Below are positions 45,345 to 56,750 of a stretch of 64,000 nucleotides of DNA, in pieces. Each line of letters begins with the position of its first letter. The stretch's first letter is position 1. The notes under the pieces were generated by a model. It had not been told where the DNA came from and did not search any database. It saw only the letters and a program-made list of their open reading frames with translations. Origin of the DNA: Lepisosteus oculatus (taxonomy: Eukaryota > Chordata > Actinopteri > Semionotiformes > Lepisosteidae); assembly GCF_040954835.1 (NCBI RefSeq), contig NC_090709.1, positions 39,428,475-39,492,474 of the forward strand, read 5' to 3'. Both the position numbers and the translations under genes were made by a program.

Positions 45345-47128
45345 ATGGCCTTGAAACACAGAAAACTCGGCCTCAGACCGAACGGTAAGCTCCCGTTGCG
45401 TCGATACGAACAGACCAGCTGAACTCCCATGGCGGGACCAACATTTTTAATGTCAGGCCAGCATCTCGAGATGCATAACGGTCTCGGGCTTAATTGTTAT
45501 TTTTACTCATTCAGAGAGGGTATTCTGGGATCTTGAGATGTCTAGAGACGAGGGCGGTTTGTGTAGGAAAGGGTTCGCACACTCTCTTGACATTTGGTGT
45601 CAGGGGTGGGATGTGTAAATCAACGTTCGATTTTTCCAGTGAGTAAGAATATTTCGATGTTTCAGACTTTTGCCTTGGGGAGCTTCACATCTCCCAGACT
45701 GTCACCTGTTGCAGGACAGATATATATATGTATGTATTTTCTCCACTGTCCCTCTCTGCTTTTCATCCGTGCAGTCAAAATCCACTTCCAGAAAGCTGGG
45801 GTTACCCATGAAGCCGACCAGCAGTTCAAGGAAAAGCTCGGGAAGTCCATCAAGTTCAGAGAGTGTCAACTACAAGACTGTCAAGCAGTCGTGGTCTTCT
45901 GTCCGGTCAGCTCTCGGATCGGGACCGACATCGATGCAGCCCTCCAGCAGATTCCAGGTGAGGGGTGACAAAGATATATGCATATATGTGTAAGAAGACA
46001 TTGGGAAAGACACCCGAAACCAAGACGATCCTGAAACTAGGATCACACCTCCCTCCTTCTCTCAACGACAGACCCGTTTCCTCCTAATCCTCTCTGCTCT
46101 CATGCAGGTGTCGACTTCACTCCTCTCACCACCTGAGTGCCCACTCTGCCCCCCCCTGCTCCCGCCTCCTCCTCTTCTCTCCTGCCTCCCCCTGCTCCTG
46201 CCTCCTCCTCTCTCCTGACTCCTGTTCTCCTGGGCTGTATAATCTCTCCTGCCTCCCCTTGCTCCTGCCTCCTCCTCTCTCCTGCCTCCCCCTGCTCCCA
46301 CCTCCTCCTCCTCTCTCCTGACTCCTGTTCTCCTGGGCTGTATAATCTCTCCTGCCCCCCCTGCTCTCACCTCCTCCTCTCTCCTGACTCCCCCTGCTCC
46401 TGCCTCCTCCTCTCTCCTGACTCCCCCTGCTCCTGCCTCCTCCTCTCTCCTGACTCCTGTTCTCCAGGGCTGTATAATCTCTCCTGCCTTCCCCTGCTCC
46501 CACCTCCTCCTCTCTCCTGACTCCCCCTGCTCCTGTCTCCTCCTCCTCTCTCCTGACTCCCCCTGCTCCTGCCTCCTCCTCTCTCCTGACTCCCCCTGCT
46601 CCTGCCTCCTCCTCCTCTCTCCTGACTCCCCCTGGTCCTGCCTCCTCCTCTCTCCTGACTCCTGTTCTCCAGGGCTGTATAATCTCTGTCCTTCTCACGC
46701 CTGAAGATCAAGGCTCCGCAGCTGAAACGTTGTGGCTCCTGTCTTGTCTTTCCACCCTGGAATAAACCCTTCACTTGCTCCTCTGCAGCCTGTTCCTGCC
46801 GACGCAGCTGCCTGCTTGAACTTCTATATATGTGCAGTAATATGTTGTCAGCAGCTGACCCTGCAGGTGCTCAGTCAGGACCCTGTCTCTGTCTGTCTCC
46901 ACAGGGGACAAGCCCGCTGTCCTGGTGATGATGCACCACACCTACGACCCCGAGGCAGTTGTGGCTGAGAGCAGCAGACTGGTGACCAGGAGTGACACTG
47001 TGGCTGTGGACTGTCTGTTCCACGAGACAGAGGGGCTGCTGGAGAAGTGTCCCACCAATAAGCGAGCTGTGAAATTAGCCAAAAGACATTTAAATAAAAT
47101 GAAAAAGAAGGTGAAGGAGAATAAGTAG
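45345..47128 (+). CDS. VKIHF/DKP module gene, copy D (right arm)
   Basis: Plus-strand exons 45345-45384 (MALKHRKLGLRPN plus one base, donor GTAAGC), 45775-45957 (183 nt, donor GTGAGG) and 46905-47128; phases agree; 148 residues. [80 protein letters not shown] and a tail ending KMKKKVKENK. The stop comes earlier than in A-C: the downstream sequence still has Lys/Glu codons and further in-frame stops before the shared TAGTCCCAG context at about 47211. D is the mirror partner of the left-arm units and most like C. Confidence 0.88.
46150..46680. repeat. Intronic 33-36-bp minisatellite, copy D
   Basis: 'ccccctgctcctgcctcctc' units between exons 2 and 3, with two embedded 'ctgggctgtataatctctcc' interruptions. 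The dispersed repeat with 'gctgaaacgttgtggctcct' follows (46690-46800). Confidence 0.92.
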
Positions 47129-47500
47129 AAGGAGAAAAAGGAAGAGAAGGAGGAAGAGGAGAAGGAGAGGTAGAAGGAGAAAGAGATGAAGGAGAAGGAG
47201 GAGGAGAGGTAGTCCCAGATTACACTGCTCAGTGTAGGGTCACTGTTCTCCTCTCCACACCTCCTTGGTGTTCCCCAGGGCTCCATCCTGGGTCCCTCCT
47301 GTTCTCCTGTAGCCCTCTCACCTGGCTCCTCTCCACTGTCTTCCTGCTGATGGTTCTCCAGTGTCTCTCTGCCCCCTCCTCTGATGCCCAGGTCTCCTCC
47401 TCAACACAGACGAGATGGGCTGTTGGTGCCCTCCACTCACCCTTCATCCCTTTCTGCCCCCTGCTCTGTGTGCCTCTCGTCCCTACTCTCCTCTCACCCT
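47129..47500 (+). mobile_element. 3' flank of copy D with LINE RT motif relic
   Basis: After the Lys/Glu-type run, 47267-47296 encodes GVPQGSILGP, the LINE reverse-transcriptase motif. The following 150 bp ('ctggctcctctccactgtct', 'ctgatggttctccagtgtct') stays repeat-like. The same piece lies behind copies A, B and C. Confidence 0.6.
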
Positions 47501-47504
47501 AGAC

Positions 47505-48180
47505 TGGGCATGTTCCTCCTCTCGCCTGTCCAGACAGGTAGATCAGTCATGTTCTTCTCTCACCTGTCCACCTGTCCAGACAGGTAGATCAGTCCTGTTC
47601 CTCCTCTCGCCTGTCCAGACAGGTAGATCAGTCATGTTCTTCTCTCACCTGTCCACCTGTCCAGACAGGTAGATCAGTCCTGTTCCTCCTCTCGCCTATC
47701 CAGACAGGTAGATCAGTCATGTTCCTCCTCTCACCTGTCCAGACAGGTAGATCAGTCATGTTCCTCCTCTCGCCTGTCCAGACAGGTAGATCAGTCATGT
47801 TCTTCTCTCACCTGTCCAGACAGGTAGATCAGTGTTCCTCCTCTCGCCTGTCCAGACAGGTAGTTCAGTCATGTTCCTCCTCTCGCCTGTCCAGACAGGT
47901 AGATCAGTCATGTTCTTCTCTCACATGTCCAGACAGATAGATCAGTCGTGTTCCTCCTCTCGCCTGTCCAGACAGGTAGTTCAGTCGTGTTCCTCCTCTC
48001 GCCTGTCCAGACAGGTAGATCAGTCATGTTCTTCTCTCACCTGTCCAGACAGGTAGATCAGTCATGTTCCTCCCCTCGCCTGTCCAGACAGGTAGATCAG
48101 TCATGTTCTTCTCTCACCTGTCCAGACAGGTAGATCAGTCATGTTCTTCTCTCACCTGTCCAGACAGGTAGATCAGTGCT
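47505..48180. repeat. 38-bp minisatellite with CCTGTCTGGACAGG, right arm
   Basis: About 18 units, the mirror of 22075-23420. Confidence 0.95.
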
Positions 48181-48344
48181 TCTCGCTGAACAGACGTTGA
48201 CCCGCGTGTTGGTGGGTCTGCAGAAACACTTTAACCCCAGGCTGACTTTATAAATATTTGCCATGTTTTCCCCATTGTTGTCGCAGTTAGATACTTCACA
48301 GACACCCACACCAGGCTGAAGATGAACGTCATCACATCATTAAC

Positions 48345-48590
48345 CCTTTAGCTGCTTCACGAGTGTGCTGGTGGTACCAGGTCGCTTCTACAGTGTCTGA
48401 TTCCCCAGTGATGTACTGTGCTCCAGTCTATCGCATTGTTATGGTTTGTACAAATCGCAAAATCTGTGTAAGCATATGACAATAAAGCTTTGGGTTTGAA
48501 TCTGGTGTTGAATTCGATATTTTTAAGAGCTTTGCGCCCCAATACAGATCCCTGTGGAACGCCACTAATATCTCTCTCTCCAACAGAAAC
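48345..48590 (-). mobile_element. Composite LINE relic, right arm
   Basis: Mirror of 21660-21900: plus-strand 'catatgacaataaagctttg' tail, and on the minus strand DISGVPQGSVLG. 48180-48345 is the mirrored flank without features. Confidence 0.7.
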
Positions 48591-48930
48591 ACACACCACT
48601 GAACACGCACTGCAGTGCTCAGGCCTCTGAGATTCCTGTCTCCGACAGTAACACACTGACACTGAACACACACCGCAGTGCTCAGGCCTGTGAGATTCCT
48701 GTCTCCGACAGTAACACTCTGACACTGAACACACACCGCAGTGCTCAGGCCTGTGAGATTCCTGTCTCCGACAGTAACACTCTGACACTGAACACACACC
48801 GCAGTGCTCAGGCCTGTGAGATTCCTGTCCCCGACAGTAACACTCTGACACTGAACACACACCACAGTGCTCAGGCTTGTGAGATTCCCGTCTCCGACAG
48901 AAACACACACCACTGAACACACACCGCAGT
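48590..48930. repeat. About 60-bp repeat, right arm
   Basis: Five to six units of 'acaccgcagtgctcaggcct'+'gtgagattcctgtctccgac'. 48930-49325 is promoter flank of the GTPase, mirrored on the left. Confidence 0.9.
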
Positions 48931-49325
48931 GCTCAGGCGGCTGTGATGTCCTGATTTCTCTGTCTGACAGTCGTAATCATTATCAGTTATTGTTATGATT
49001 TAGAAAGTGTTATAAATTAGTCATCGGTAGTATTTTGTTGGTGTGATAGTTTTATAGAACATAATTTGTACCCTTTCCTACAGCAAAACGTCTTACTGGG
49101 AGCACTCTGAGAGACGTGTTTTGAACACGGGCGTGACTGCACTCTCTTATCTCAGAGTTTAACCCCAGAACTCGTCGTTATGAGTTTTGAAGAGGAGCAG
49201 CTCTGCGGTCTTACTCTGTGGAAGACGGCGGCTGACGAAGCATATGAGAGAGAGCTCAAGCACAGGCGCCCTCTTGTGGCAGAGAGAGGGATACCAGCCC
49301 GGAAGACCAGCGTGACCCTACGCAG

Positions 49326-49369
49326 CCAATCCGTCAGTGACACCCAAAAGCAGAACTGAAACGGAAAGT
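49326..49369 (+). promoter_or_regulatory. Promoter elements of the right GTPase gene: CCAAT box and ISRE
   Basis: CCAAT at 49326-49330 and GAAACGGAAAGT at 49358-49369, followed by a non-coding exon that ends CCAG|GTAAGG after 49484. Confidence 0.65.
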
Positions 49370-49947
49370 TTCTCCGCTCTCGAACAGACCCTCCACACGG
49401 TCTCTAACGCGGCGGTTACAGAGCTGAGACTCTGAGGTTTTTCTATTCTGCGAAGCTGAGGGGAGGCAGCTTTCGAGATACCAGGTAAGGCAAATAATAC
49501 TGTCAGTTACTCACGTCTTACCGTAAATACTGTAGCAGAGAATTACAGACAGATCAATACTCACACCGTACCGTAAATACTATAGGAGAGCTTTACAGAC
49601 AGATCAATACTAACGCATTACCGTAAATACTGTAGCAGAGCTCACAACTTACCGTAAATACTGTAGAAGAGAATTACAGTCAGATCAATACTCACACATT
49701 ACTGTACATACTGTATGAGAGCTGTACATACTCACACCTGACCGTAAATACTGTGAGAGAGCTGTACTGTAAAGACATGTGCTGAATGGGAGTCAGACAG
49801 GGGACTGGGGGTGGACAGGCAGTGTGAGACGAGAGACAGGTTGCAGGCAGGGGCAGCTGTGTCTGGAATACACCTGTCCAGAGTCCAGCTTGTCTCTCTC
49901 TGTTTCTGCCAGAGCAAGGGAGAGCTGTGCTGGGGGAGATCGCGGAC

Positions 49948-51613
49948 ATGTCCTGGTGGGGATCCCGGCAGCACAAGAGCAGCCCCTGTGAGGTGAGTGT
50001 CCCGGGACAGAGGGGGCGTCCCGCAGCAGGGCCAGTCCACTGTGTCCACAAGAGCTGCAGGAGTGACGAGACTCCGACACATCCGTGAGATAATACTGTT
50101 CGCAGTGACAGGTCACCACAGCACAGACTGGACACACTGAGCACACGCAGACTGGACACACTGACCACAGCACAGACTGGACTGGACACCACAGAGCCAC
50201 ACTGCTCTCTACAGTACTGATCAATCACACTGACCACAGCACAGACTGGACACACTGACCACAGCACAGACTGGACTGGACACCACAGAGCCACACCGCT
50301 TTCTAGAGGTACTGATCAATCACACTGACCACAGCACAGACTGGACACACTGAGCACAGCACAGACTGGACTGGTCACCACAGAGCCACACTGCTCTCTA
50401 CAGTACTGGTCAATCACACTGACCACAGCTCAGACTGGACACACTGACCACAGCACAGACTGGACTGGTCACCACAGAGCCACACTGCTCTCTACAGTAC
50501 TGATCAATCACACTGACCACATCACAGACTGGACACACTGAGCACAGCACAGACTGGACTGGACACCACAGAGTCACACTGCTCTCTACAGTATTGGTCA
50601 ATCACACTGACCACAGCACAGACTGGACACACTGACCACAGCACAGACTGGACTGGACACCACAGAGCCACACTGCTCTCTACAGTACTGATCAATCACA
50701 CTGACCACATCACAGACTGGACTGGACACCAAAGAGCCACACTGCTCTCTACAGTACTGATCAATCACACTGACTACAGCACAGACTGGACACACTGACC
50801 ACAGCACAGACTGGACATGTCGACCACAGCACAGACTGGACACACTGATCACAGCACAGACTGGACACACTGACCACAGCACAGGCTGGACTGGACACCA
50901 CAGAGCCACACCGCTTTCTAGAGGTACTGATCAATCACACTGACCACAGCACAGACTGGACACACTGACCAGAGCACAGACTGGACATGTCGACCACAGC
51001 ACAGACTGGACACACTGACCACAGCACAGGCTGGACACACTGACCACAGCACACACTGGACACACTGACCACAGCACACACTGGACATGTCGATCACAGC
51101 ACAGGCTGGACACACTGACCACAGCACAGACTGGACATGTTGAGATGTTTCCACAGGTCCACGGTGATGTGACGGAGAGGAGGAAGAGGGTGGAGGAGGA
51201 GAGGAAGGAGGTGGACAGAGAGAGGAGGAGTGTGGAGGAGGAGAGGAGGAGTGTGGAGGAGAAGAATGAGAAAGGTGAGCAGGAGAAGAGTCCCACCAGA
51301 CTCAATCACTGGCTGGCTGCTCGCTCGGTCAGGAGGTCAGCATGGTTAACTGGACACTGGGGCCAGGGGTCACAGGTCCTGGGGGTGCTGTCTGTGTGGA
51401 GTCTGCATGTTCTCCCTGTGTCTGTCTGGGTTTCCTCCCACAGTCCAGAGACAGGCTGGGGGGTTAATGGGCTTCTGGGACAACACTGGCTCTGGTGTGT
51501 GTGTGTGTCCTGTGATGGACTGGTGTCCTGTCCAGGGTGTGTGTGTGTCCTGTGATGGACTGGTGTCCTGTCCAGGGTGTGTGTGTGTCCTGTGATGGAC
51601 TGGTGTCCTGTCC

Positions 51614-51650
<37 letters not shown>

Positions 51651-52805
51651 CGTCCTGTCCAGGGTGTGTGAGTGTGTGAGTGTGTCCTGTGATGGACTGG
51701 TGTCCTGTCCAGGGTGTGTGAGTGTGTGTGTGTGCTGTGATGGACTGGTGTCCTGTCCAGGGTGTGTGTGTGTGTGTGTCCTGTGATGGACTGGTGTCTG
51801 TCCAGGGTGTGTGAGTGTGTGTGTGTGTCCTGTGATGGACTGGTGTCCTGTCCAGGGTGTGTGTGTGTGAGTGTGTGTGTCCTGTGATGGACTGCTGTCC
51901 TGTCCAGTGTGTGTGTGTGTGTCCTGTGATGGACTGGTGTCCTGTCCAGGGTGTGTGAGTGTGTGTGTGTGTCCTGTGATGGACTGGTGTCCTGTCCAGG
52001 GTGTGTGTGTGTGTGTGTGTTCTGTGATGTGGTATCTTCATGAAGAGAGAGGTGCTGACTCCCGACCGGTGTCCCTGCAGGCTGTGTGTGTCTCCGGAAG
52101 CTGGTGCTGGTGGGGGAGGCCGGGGCGGGGAAGAGCTCCACAGGCAACACCATCCTGGGCAGGGAGGAGTTCGCACCCGGCCCCAGGCCCTCCTGCGCGG
52201 TGGCGATGGCGGAGGTCGGCGGGACCCTGGTGTTAGTCACCGACACCCCCGGCCTGTCCCCCAACTGCAGCCTGGCGGACTTCGGCCCCGAGCTCTCGTC
52301 CACGGAGCCCGACGTGTTCCTGCTGGTCACCCGGGTCGGGGCGGCGGGCGCGGGCGCGAGGGGCACGGCGGCCGCCCTGTGGGGGGTCTTCGGGGAGGAG
52401 GTGCTGCGGCGCACGGTGGTCCTGTTCACCCACGGGGACGAGCTGGGGGGGGCCGGCCTCGAGGGCGTCCTGCGGGGCGCCCAGCCCGAGCTGAGACAGC
52501 TGCTGGAGCATTGTGGGAACAGGTACCACCTCTTCAACAACAGAGACGCCAGCGACCGCCGGCAGGTGACCCTGCTGCTGGACACGGTCGACAGGGTGGT
52601 GCAGGAGAACGGAGGGGGGGGCATCACCCAGGACACCCAGAGGAGGAGGAGGAGGCTGGAGGAGGAGAGGAGGAGACCGCAGGAGGCCAGGAATGTGGGC
52701 AGCAGGAGCGCCAGCCTTCAGCAGGAGAGGAGACACAGCAGCAGCACAGGAGGTAAGGGGAGCGGGCGATGGGGTCCTGTTGATGAGCAGGGCGAGAGGC
52801 TGTGA
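49948..52805 (+). CDS. GIMAP/AIG1-like GTPase, right copy
   Basis: Plus-strand coding exons 49948-49992 (MSWWGSRQHKSSPCE, phase 0; exon begins at 49913), 51157-51274 (phase 0 to 1, VHGDVTERRKRVEEERKEVD) and 52081-52805 to the stop: 295 residues. AIG1 motifs: P-loop GEAGAGKS 66-73, DTPG 109-112, THGD 171-174, FNNRD 206-210. All are intact, so it is a probable active GTPase. A shorter Arg-rich coil (TQRRRRRLEEERRRPQ) follows. A GTAAGG donor after 52752, phase 1, would skip the last 17 codons and fits the acceptor at 54416 of the VKIHF/DKP gene downstream, giving a 415-residue fusion. Flanking introns are filled with minisatellites. Role inferred from family: immune-cell GTPase. Confidence 0.9.
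50100..51140. repeat. 'cacactgaccacagcacaga' repeat field, GTPase intron 2
   Basis: Units 'cagcacagactggacacact'+'gaccac' and 'cacactgctctctacagtac'+'tgatcaat'; two to three times longer than the left mirror (19855-20250). Confidence 0.92.
51300..51500 (+). mobile_element. SINE-like fish dispersed element, right arm
   Basis: Body 'gtggagtctgcatgttctcc', 'ctgggtttcctcccacagtc', 'gggttaatgggcttctggga', then the tail word 'ctgtgatggactggtgtcct'. The tail passes without a break into the 51500-52030 minisatellite, showing where the array came from. Confidence 0.72.
51500..52030. repeat. 'ctgtgatggactggtgtcct' minisatellite, GTPase intron 3
   Basis: About eleven units of 'ctgtgatggactggtgtcct'+'gtccagggtgt' plus (GT)n, mirror of 19115-19440 but longer. 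Confidence 0.93.
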
Positions 52806-52879
52806 CGTGGGCATCGCTGCACAGGAAGGGGAAAGAGCCGGGCAGGCTGCGTCTCCTGTCCCTTCGTAGCGGGAAACCT

Positions 52880-53820
52880 CCTGGTGTGTGTGTGTGTGTC
52901 CTGTGAGGGACTGGTGTCCTGTCCAGGGTGTGAGAGTGTGTGTGTGTCCTGTGATGGACTGGTGTCCTGTCCAGGGTGTGTGAGTGTGTGTGTGTGTCCT
53001 GTGATGGACTGGTGTCCTGTCCAGGGTGTGTGAGTGTGTGTGTGTGTCCTGTGATGGACTGGTGTCCTGTCCAGGGTGTTTGAGTGTGTGTGTGTGTCCT
53101 GTGATGGACTGGTGTCCTGTCCAGGGTGTGTGAGTGTGTGTGTGTGTGTCCTGTGATGGACTGGTGTCCTGTCCAGGGTGTGTGTGTGTGTGTGTGTCCT
53201 GTGATGGACTGGTGTCCTGTCCAGGGTGTGTGAGTGTGTGTGTGTGTCCTGTGATGGACTGGTGTCCTGTCCAGGGTGTGTGTGTGTGTGTCCTGTGATG
53301 GACTGGTGTCCTGTCCAGGGTGTGTGAGTGTGTGTGTGTCCTGTGATGGACTGGTGTCCTGTCCAGGGTGTGTGAGTGTGTGTGTGTGTCCTGTGATGGA
53401 CTGGTGTCCTGTCCAGGGTGTGTGAGTGTGTGTGTGTGTCCTGTGATGGACTGGTGTCCTGTCCAGGGTGTGTGAGTGTGTGTGTGTGTCCTGTGATGGA
53501 CTGGTGTCCTGTCCAGGGTGTGTGAGTGTGTGTGTGTGTCCTGTGATGGAATGGTGTCCTGTCCAGGGTGTGTGAGTGTGTGTGTGTGTCCTGTGATAGA
53601 CTGGTGTCCTGTCCAGGGTGTGTGAGTGTGTGTGTGTCCTGTGATGGACTGGTGTCCTGTCCAGGGTGTGTGAGTGTGTGTGTGTCCTGTGATGGACTGG
53701 TGTGCTGTCCAGGGTGTGTGAGTGTGTGTGTGTGTCCTGTGATGGACTGGTGTCCTGTCCAGGGTGTGTGAGTGTGTGTGTGTGTCCTGTGATAGACTGG
53801 TGTCCTGTGATGGACTGGTG
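52880..53820. repeat. 'ctgtgatggactggtgtcct' minisatellite between GTPase and module gene
   Basis: About 16-18 units, mirror of 17020-18140. If the GTPase is spliced to the VKIHF exon, this array is intronic. 53821-54175 is mirrored flank without another exon. Confidence 0.95.
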
Positions 53821-54175
53821 ACACCCCAGGGGAGCACAGAACACCCTCGCATTCGAGCCCCACCAGGTGAACCCTCTCTCACGTTTGAACTCCTGTCTGG
53901 GTCAGCCCAGCCAGGGGTTAATCTGCTCCTGCTTGAAACGTGTGCTGGACAGCAGTCCCCCTCTGGAAACTGGGTGCTGTTCGATTCGATCTCTCCCCAG
54001 TGCGGACGTGTGAGCAGAATGGTGATTCTGTCAGAACGGTTTGGCTCTGTGCTCCGTGAACAGAGTATTCCAGTGTCACAGCGAACGCTGGTGTTGTTGT
54101 GGTTTCATGGGGGAATTGTGGAGAACAGTTTGGAAAGATCATAGACGAAACGTTCAGGGTCATTTTAAAAGTGTT

Positions 54176-55170
54176 ATGTTGTTCAGGTGCGGTGAGTGTA
54201 CAGTACTGTGGTGTGAGCAGTGGGATAGGCATGTAGAGGGATGTTTCCTGTGAAGCGCTTGGACAGTCACCCTAGATATCTTGTAAATGAAAATGCTTGA
54301 CTGTTTACGCTTCACGTATTTGAGTTTTGATGCTTTAAATTCTCAGCAACGTTGCAGATCACAAGTCTGCTGGCATTGACTCCACTGTGTGTCTGTTGTT
54401 TTTGTATCTGCCCAGTCAAAATCCACTTCCTGGCTGCTGGAGTTACCCTGGGAGCTGACAGGATGTTCAAGGAGAAACTGGGAAAGCAGATGAATTTTAA
54501 AGAGAGCCCCCTACAGGAGTGTGACGCCATCGTGACTTTCTGTCCTGTCAGCTCTCAGATAGGGACTGATATCGACCACGCCCTCCAGATGATTCCAGGT
54601 AAAATTGAATTCGAAGGGATTTAAGAAACTTCTTGAAAAGAAAGAATTGATAGACAGGAAATAATTTGTTTGCTTGACACTTTTTTCCTCTGACGCAACA
54701 AGACACAGCTCTGGCACAGCTAGTGTTAGCTAGTTAGCACACTAGTTAGCTAGTTAGTTAGGTCTAACTCTGCTGCCTGTCTGCTGTGTCCTGGGACTCA
54801 CCTGAGCCAGCTGAGTGGACACTGTTGAAGAGTCTCGTCTGTCTGTAACTCAGGGCTCTGAGGTCCTACAGCTCTGCTCTCAGAGGACAGGAGAGTCTGC
54901 AGGTGCTCCATCAGGACCCTGTCTCTGTCTCTCTCCACAGGGGACAAGCCCGCCGCCCTGGTGGTGATGCACCACACCTACAACCCCGAGGCAGTTGTGG
55001 CTGAGAGCAGCAGACTGGTGACCAGGAGACACACAGTGACTGTGGACTGTCTGTTCCATGAGACAGTGGGGGGACTGCTATGCAACTGTCCCATCAATGA
55101 GCGGGCTGTGGGATCAGTGCGTGACATGCTGAGAGGCTTACCCACAGCGAGGCAGAAGACAGCAGAGTGA
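54176..55170 (+). CDS. VKIHF/DKP module gene, right-arm copy next to the GTPase
   Basis: Plus-strand exons 54176-54191 (MLFRC plus one base, donor GTGAGT), 54416-54598 (183 nt, donor GTAAAA) and 54941-55170; 142 residues. [80 protein letters not shown], tail GLPTARQKTAE. The R of the usual [11 protein letters not shown] motif is Q here. Same exon lengths as the left copy (15666-16663), so frame is conserved in both arms. The exon-1 ATG has no ISRE nearby; splicing from the GTPase exon upstream is an alternative. Confidence 0.85.
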
Positions 55171-55174
55171 GAGA

Positions 55175-56555
55175 GGTGCCCAGGCAGGGCTCTGAGGGAG
55201 AGGAGAGAGGGGGGTTTGTCTCCTCTTCCTGCAGTGGACTAGGAGGGCATGTGAGTGAATGGAGGGGTAGATGGGTGGATGGAGGGGAGATGGCTGAATG
55301 AGTGAATGGAGGGGTAGATGGGTGAATGAGAGGCATCCGGTCATTGTCGTCCAGCTGCTCTGACCCGCAGCCCGGCTGTCCAGGTGCTGAACCAGGTCGT
55401 TCTCTTTCAAGAGGCCCCTCCCCCCACCTGTGGCCACACCCACCGCCTTCCGGTCACTCTCCGGAAGAGGAAACCCGATGCGCTCCCTCTTTTTAAAAAA
55501 AACGAAACGTGTCTTCACTGCTCACCAGCTGTTTAAATCAGCGCATATTAAAACATTAAAGCGCTTTGTCACTGTACAGCGTTTTGAATTCTTTTTTACA
55601 TGGGACAGTGATTTTACACAGGGGACCGCGATTGTACAACACGCAAGAACACGTTTGTGTAAACCTTGTGTGGCACTAGTAGTTCTGTGGATATTTGAGA
55701 CCCTAGTGGTAATCCAGTTCGATTTCAGACTGCATGAACTGGGAAAATATCACCGGAGGGTCGTGTCATCTGCTGAACTGGGATGCTGTCGTGAAAATCA
55801 GCTTTCGCAGCTGGGTTTGCCAATCAAATATAGTTACAACAGGGCTGAAATAAACCGCGGACTCCCGGACGAACCAGCCGCTGTCGTCATCATCATGATT
55901 TCTTGGAAGACGCGCTCCTCTTCCGGGATCGGAAGCTGCCCCGCCCCCCCCCCTTCCGAAGTGCGCATGTGCGGTGGAAATCTGCGGCGTGATTCGTCAG
56001 CTCGTCCGTGGGTCGTAATACCTGTAGAAAACGCGCTAGTTTCACGTCTACTTTCGCATTGTGATAATAATTGCTTACACTTATATAGAAAAGCGAGGGG
56101 TCTGGTCATTCTTGCCCAGTGGCTTTGACACACAACCCCAGAACCTGAAAGGGCGCTTGTGTGGCCTTTTCCCCCAGCTTGTTCGGGACCTGTAAGTCAG
56201 TACAATCAGGTCAGCCCGAACAGCAGGGGTTGCGCGTTTACTACAGACAGTACGGCGCCCGGGTCCCTGATCTTACCTCAGATCAAAGGTAAGGGGGGGA
56301 GACAAATTGGCTGTGGGGATTTAAAAAAAATACTTTTAAATGTATTTTTGTACACAAAAAGGAAACATACAACAACCAAGGGTGTGCACAGACAAATGTC
56401 AACACAATGGAGCAAAGGCAACGTCAGGTGAATGAAACAGACAAAAACAAACCACTTTGTCAACAGTGCAGAGCTGCTGCGGGTCTTAGGGGGTCACAGT
56501 AAATGAGTTTATATGCCCGGAGAGGTCTGTAAACCAGCTCGCCCAGCTTGTTTTT
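55175..56555. other. Gene-free mirrored stretch
   Basis: No supported exon. 'gggtagatgggtggatggag' short repeats at 55255-55330, a LINE-tail-like 'gataataattgcttacactt' at 56060-56090, and CpG-rich sequence from 55850. Confidence 0.7.
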
Positions 56556-56560
56556 TCAAC

Positions 56561-56750
56561 ATGTTTAGTCAGGACTGGGGCCCGGAAGCAGCTGCGCCTG
56601 CGCAGACACCCCGCCGAGCCGAGCCGAGCGAAACCGAAAGCGAGACCCGGCTCGGCCGGCAGGCGGCGCTGTGGAGCTGCTCCGGTACCGAGTCCACCCC
56701 CCGCAGTCTGGCGCTGGAGTTTCATTTCACCGGAGTCCGGCTGACAGCAG
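56561..56750 (+). promoter_or_regulatory. GC-rich promoter-like segment with ISRE and donor site, right arm
   Basis: GAAACCGAAAGC at 56630-56641, GCGCCTGCGC at about 56594-56603, donor GTACGT after 56750. Open from ATG 56561 for 63 codons in phase 1 (MFSQDWGPEAAAPAQ), but the middle is in a different frame from the left copy. Probably the 5' exon and promoter of the truncated module gene at 58.5-59.8 kb. Bases 56751-56985 contain a TTC/CTG-rich piece mirrored at 13706-13919. Confidence 0.45.
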
